From Acidobacteria bacterium AH-259-G07 (GTDB lineage Bacteria > Acidobacteriota > UBA6911 > RPQK01 > JADFOI01): a stretch of 8,209 nucleotides of DNA. The position numbers were made by a program, and so were the translations under genes. The stretch lies in assembly GCA_027717925.1 (NCBI GenBank), contig JALLON010000122.1, positions 1-8,209 of the forward strand, given 5' to 3'. This document shows, piece by piece, positions 6,287-8,209 of the stretch (position 1 is the first letter of the stretch; the number at the start of each line of letters is the position of its first letter). Below the pieces are notes generated by a model. It ran no database searches. It was not told the origin of the DNA and was given only the letters and a program-made list of their open reading frames with translations.

Positions 6287-7174
6287 ATGCAGGATCTACA
6301 TGTGGGTTTTATTGGATTGGGAATCATGGGTCGTCCCATGGCGGGGCACATTCTTCGAGCGGGTTATCCGCTGACTGTTTACAATCGGACTCGTTCCAAG
6401 ACCGAGGAGCTTGCCTCTCAGGGTGCGCAGGTAGCCGAATCTCCCGCAGAAGTGGCAGCCGAATCCGAAGTGATTATTACCATTGTCTCCGATTCTCCCG
6501 ATGTGGAGGAAGTTGTAGCCGGGCCAAAGGGAATCCTAGAGGGAATCAAGCCCCACTCGGTGGTGATCGACATGAGTACTATCTCACCGGAGGTAGAGCG
6601 CAACCTGGATGAGAAATTGCGGGCTAAGGACTGCAATCTCATTGATGCTCCTGTCTCAGGCGGGGACGTAGGGGCTCAGAAGGCAACGCTGGCCATTATG
6701 GCAGGCGGGGACCAGAAGGTTTTCGAGCGCGTTCGTCCCATTTTAGAAGTGATGGGTAAAAGCATCACCTATTGTGGAGAAGTGGGGTGTGGACAATTAA
6801 CAAAGCTGTGCAACCAGATTTTAGTGTCATTGAATCTATTAGGTGTCGGCGAGGCGCTGACCTTTGCCCGCAAGAATGGTCTTGATCCTCACGTGATGAT
6901 TGAAGCCGTCAAGGGAGGCGCAGCCGGGAGCTGGCAGCTTTCTAACCTGGGTCCAAAGATTGTCGAGCGCGATTTTGCGCCGGGGTTCATGGTGGATTTG
7001 ATGCAAAAGGATCTTCGTCTTGTGCTCGAGGCGGCAGCTGCGGGGAAAGCGTCGCTGCCGGCTACTTCGTTAGTACGTCAATTATTTTGTTCTGCTCAGG
7101 CCCATGGTGAGGGTCGCCAAGGCACCCAAATTCTGGCCAAAATAATAGAGAGTTTGGCAAGTCTTGATCAGTAG
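6287..7174 (+). CDS. NAD(P)-dependent beta-hydroxyacid dehydrogenase (GarR/3-hydroxyisobutyrate dehydrogenase-like)
   Basis: A 295-residue member of the beta-hydroxyacid dehydrogenase family, which interconverts short beta-hydroxyacids and aldehydes or ketones such as tartronate semialdehyde, 3-hydroxyisobutyrate and succinic semialdehyde. It opens with the nucleotide site VGFIGLGIMGRPM (6-18). The substrate-binding DAPVSGGDVGAQKATLAIMAGG follows at about 120-141. The catalytic-lysine stretch GCGQLTKLCNQ is at about 167-177, and the C-terminal cofactor loop DLMQKDLRL at about 240-248. No part is missing. The exact substrate cannot be read from sequence; GarR-like 2-hydroxy-3-oxopropionate reductase is the closest general name. 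It stands alone on the + strand, divergent from sppA and ending 5 nt from the convergent glycosyltransferase stop. Its leader contains the palindrome at 6194-6270, which may affect expression. Confidence 0.92.
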   Translation: MQDLHVGFIGLGIMGRPMAGHILRAGYPLTVYNRTRSKTEELASQGAQVAESPAEVAAESEVIITIVSDSPDVEEVVAGPKGILEGIKPHSVVIDMSTISPEVERNLDEKLRAKDCNLIDAPVSGGDVGAQKATLAIMAGGDQKVFERVRPILEVMGKSITYCGEVGCGQLTKLCNQILVSLNLLGVGEALTFARKNGLDPHVMIEAVKGGAAGSWQLSNLGPKIVERDFAPGFMVDLMQKDLRLVLEAAAAGKASLPATSLVRQLFCSAQAHGEGRQGTQILAKIIESLASLDQ

Positions 7175-7179
7175 GATGT

Positions 7180-7884
7180 TCAGATACCATTCCGACGATA
7201 CCAGCGAGCCAGGCGTGAAGGGTCGACGCCAAGACAAAAGGCGAGGACCACCGCCTGATTGGTCAACGTGGTTTGTAAGGTGCCCAGTTTCTGCCACCGA
7301 CGGGCGGACGTAAGAGTGGCAGCAGGGGCGATCACGACTCGACCTTGGCTGCGCAGGCGGCGAACAAATTCAAAGTCTTCCATGATCGGAAGGTCGGGGA
7401 AACCTCCTATCTGGCGGAAGAGATCAGCTCTCAGAAAAATCGCCTGATCACCATAAGGCAGTTGCAAGCGCCGCGATCGCCAATTGGCCACCTTTTCGAT
7501 GATTCGCAATCCAGGAGAGGGCGCATCAATTTGCAATTCAAAAGCTCCGGCGATCGCGTTTGATTGGTTCATGATGCCCCGGATATGGTCGTCAAATCCT
7601 TCCGGCAGGCGCGTATCCGCGTGCAGGAAAACCAGCAGCTCTCCTTTGGCTGCTTTGGCTCCGGCATTCATTTGTCGGGCCCGGCCCGGCGGCGAGTGAA
7701 CGACCTTGGCACCGAAAGATCGAGCCACTTCTACCGTCTTATCGACACTTCCGCCATCGGCTACAATTCTTTCGACGCCCGTACAGTTCCGGGTGCTGCC
7801 AAGAGCCAGACCGATCGCTTCGGCCTCATTGAGAGCTGGAATAATTACCGATATATTTGCGGATGAAGCACTAGTACTGGTCAC
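7180..7884 (-). CDS. Family 2 glycosyltransferase, rSAM/selenodomain-associated transferase 2 type
   Basis: A GT-A fold transferase of 234 residues if the GTG at 7884 is used. ISVIIPALNEAEAIG begins the nucleotide-binding domain. Then come VADGGS (41-46), GRARQMNAGA (67-76), FLHADTRLP with the acidic metal-type motif (86-94), LPYGDQAIF (142-150), GGFPDLPIMEDFEF (about 160-173) and SARRWQKLG. The GRARQMNAGA plus LPYGDQAIF plus SARRW set matches what I remember of the TIGR04283 group. That group is often found beside a second small transferase and radical SAM genes; none is visible here. Sugar donor and acceptor are unknown. The start is uncertain: a TTG at 7923 would add 13 residues and overlap the upstream gene by 28 nt, and neither start has a Shine-Dalgarno site. 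It follows the small secreted-protein gene by 11 nt, so re-initiation after that gene is likely. Confidence 0.88.
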   Translation of the reverse strand: MTSTSASSANISVIIPALNEAEAIGLALGSTRNCTGVERIVADGGSVDKTVEVARSFGAKVVHSPPGRARQMNAGAKAAKGELLVFLHADTRLPEGFDDHIRGIMNQSNAIAGAFELQIDAPSPGLRIIEKVANWRSRRLQLPYGDQAIFLRADLFRQIGGFPDLPIMEDFEFVRRLRSQGRVVIAPAATLTSARRWQKLGTLQTTLTNQAVVLAFCLGVDPSRLARWYRRNGI

Positions 7885-7895
7885 CGCAGGGTATT

Positions 7896-8174
7896 TTAGC
7901 GCGCCTGCTCGTTCAGAGACCAATCATAGTTAAGATATTCGATGCGATATTCGCCGGTTTCGACGTATTCGCGATCAGCAGCGTTGAGGTAATCGGTCAG
8001 GAAATTCAAGACTGCGCCTTCGGACTGATCATGTTCATAGGAGAAAATCTGGTCTTTTCCTTTGAGAGGGTCCGAATCGGAGGAACTTTGGCCCATAAGC
8101 TGCCACAGAGACCCCTGTCCGAGTCCCGGGACAAGGAGTGTAAGTAGCATGCTCACCCATAGAAGGTTCCTCAT
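7896..8174 (-). CDS. Small secreted protein of unknown function
   Basis: I do not recognise this 92-residue protein. It begins MRNLLWVSMLLTLLVPGLGQG, a typical signal peptide: short basic start, a hydrophobic core at about 4-15, and small residues for cleavage near 18-21. There is no cysteine, so it is not a lipoprotein. The mature part is short and acidic, with a Ser/Asp stretch at about 30-36 and a tyrosine-rich end (EYVETGEYRIEYLNYDW). ATG at 8174 is chosen because GGTGA lies at a suitable distance before it. ATGs at 8186 and 8189 and a TTG at 8195 are in frame and would only lengthen the basic start; the frame stays open to the window edge. It lies 11 nt before the glycosyltransferase on the same strand, which suggests one transcript. 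The context gives no firm role; an envelope or export function is a guess. Confidence 0.65.
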   Translation of the reverse strand: MRNLLWVSMLLTLLVPGLGQGSLWQLMGQSSSDSDPLKGKDQIFSYEHDQSEGAVLNFLTDYLNAADREYVETGEYRIEYLNYDWSLNEQAR

Positions 8175-8209
8175 TTTCCTCACCATCATCTTCAATTCTT
8201 TATCTCCCA

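Noticed and set aside
6124..6351. 75-codon open frame on the - strand across the palindrome
   Set aside because: It is the translated palindrome plus antisense of the dehydrogenase start; no supporting start site. Such frames are common artefacts of dispersed repeats.

Overview
The window reads as ordinary chromosomal DNA of a bacterium, probably a Gram-negative-type lineage with a roughly even base composition. It carries a long two-domain SppA, a MutM with an internal insertion, a compact pantothenate cluster and a palindromic repeat. I cannot name the phylum from this evidence. An Acidobacteriota- or deltaproteobacteria-like source is only a guess. There are no tRNA or rRNA genes, CRISPR arrays, transposase genes or phage genes.

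Region 1 (1-4313, all + strand) is a tightly packed, probably co-transcribed row. It starts with the 3' end of a cyclophilin-like protein gene, which overlaps mutM (DNA repair glycosylase) by 8 nt. A YjbQ/UPF0047 family gene follows, then a Rossmann/DUF2520 oxidoreductase-like gene, panB and panC. The last three look like one metabolic unit. PanB makes ketopantoate and PanC joins pantoate to beta-alanine. The DUF2520 protein sits where a ketopantoate reductase is needed, and no panE-type gene is present. As given, panB is broken by one extra G in a run of seven Gs; removing it restores the full reading frame.

Region 2 (4326-6044, - strand) is a full-length SppA-type membrane protease converging on panC with a 12-nt gap. 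Region 3 (6045-6286) is the divergent intergenic space. It holds a sharply bounded 77-bp near-perfect palindrome (29-bp arms, one mismatch) that ends 3 nt before the ribosome binding site of the next gene. This looks like a REPIN-like or miniature palindromic element.

Region 4 (6287-7174, + strand) is a beta-hydroxyacid dehydrogenase family gene (GarR/3-hydroxyisobutyrate dehydrogenase-like). Region 5 (- strand, 8174 to 7180) is a pair: a small unrecognised secreted protein followed by a family 2 glycosyltransferase of the kind called rSAM/selenodomain-associated transferase 2.

The items most worth following up are the DUF2520-panB-panC arrangement, the panB frameshift, the palindrome at the start of the dehydrogenase gene, and a 14-codon ORF overlapping the DUF2520 start. 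I found no clearly new multi-gene system.
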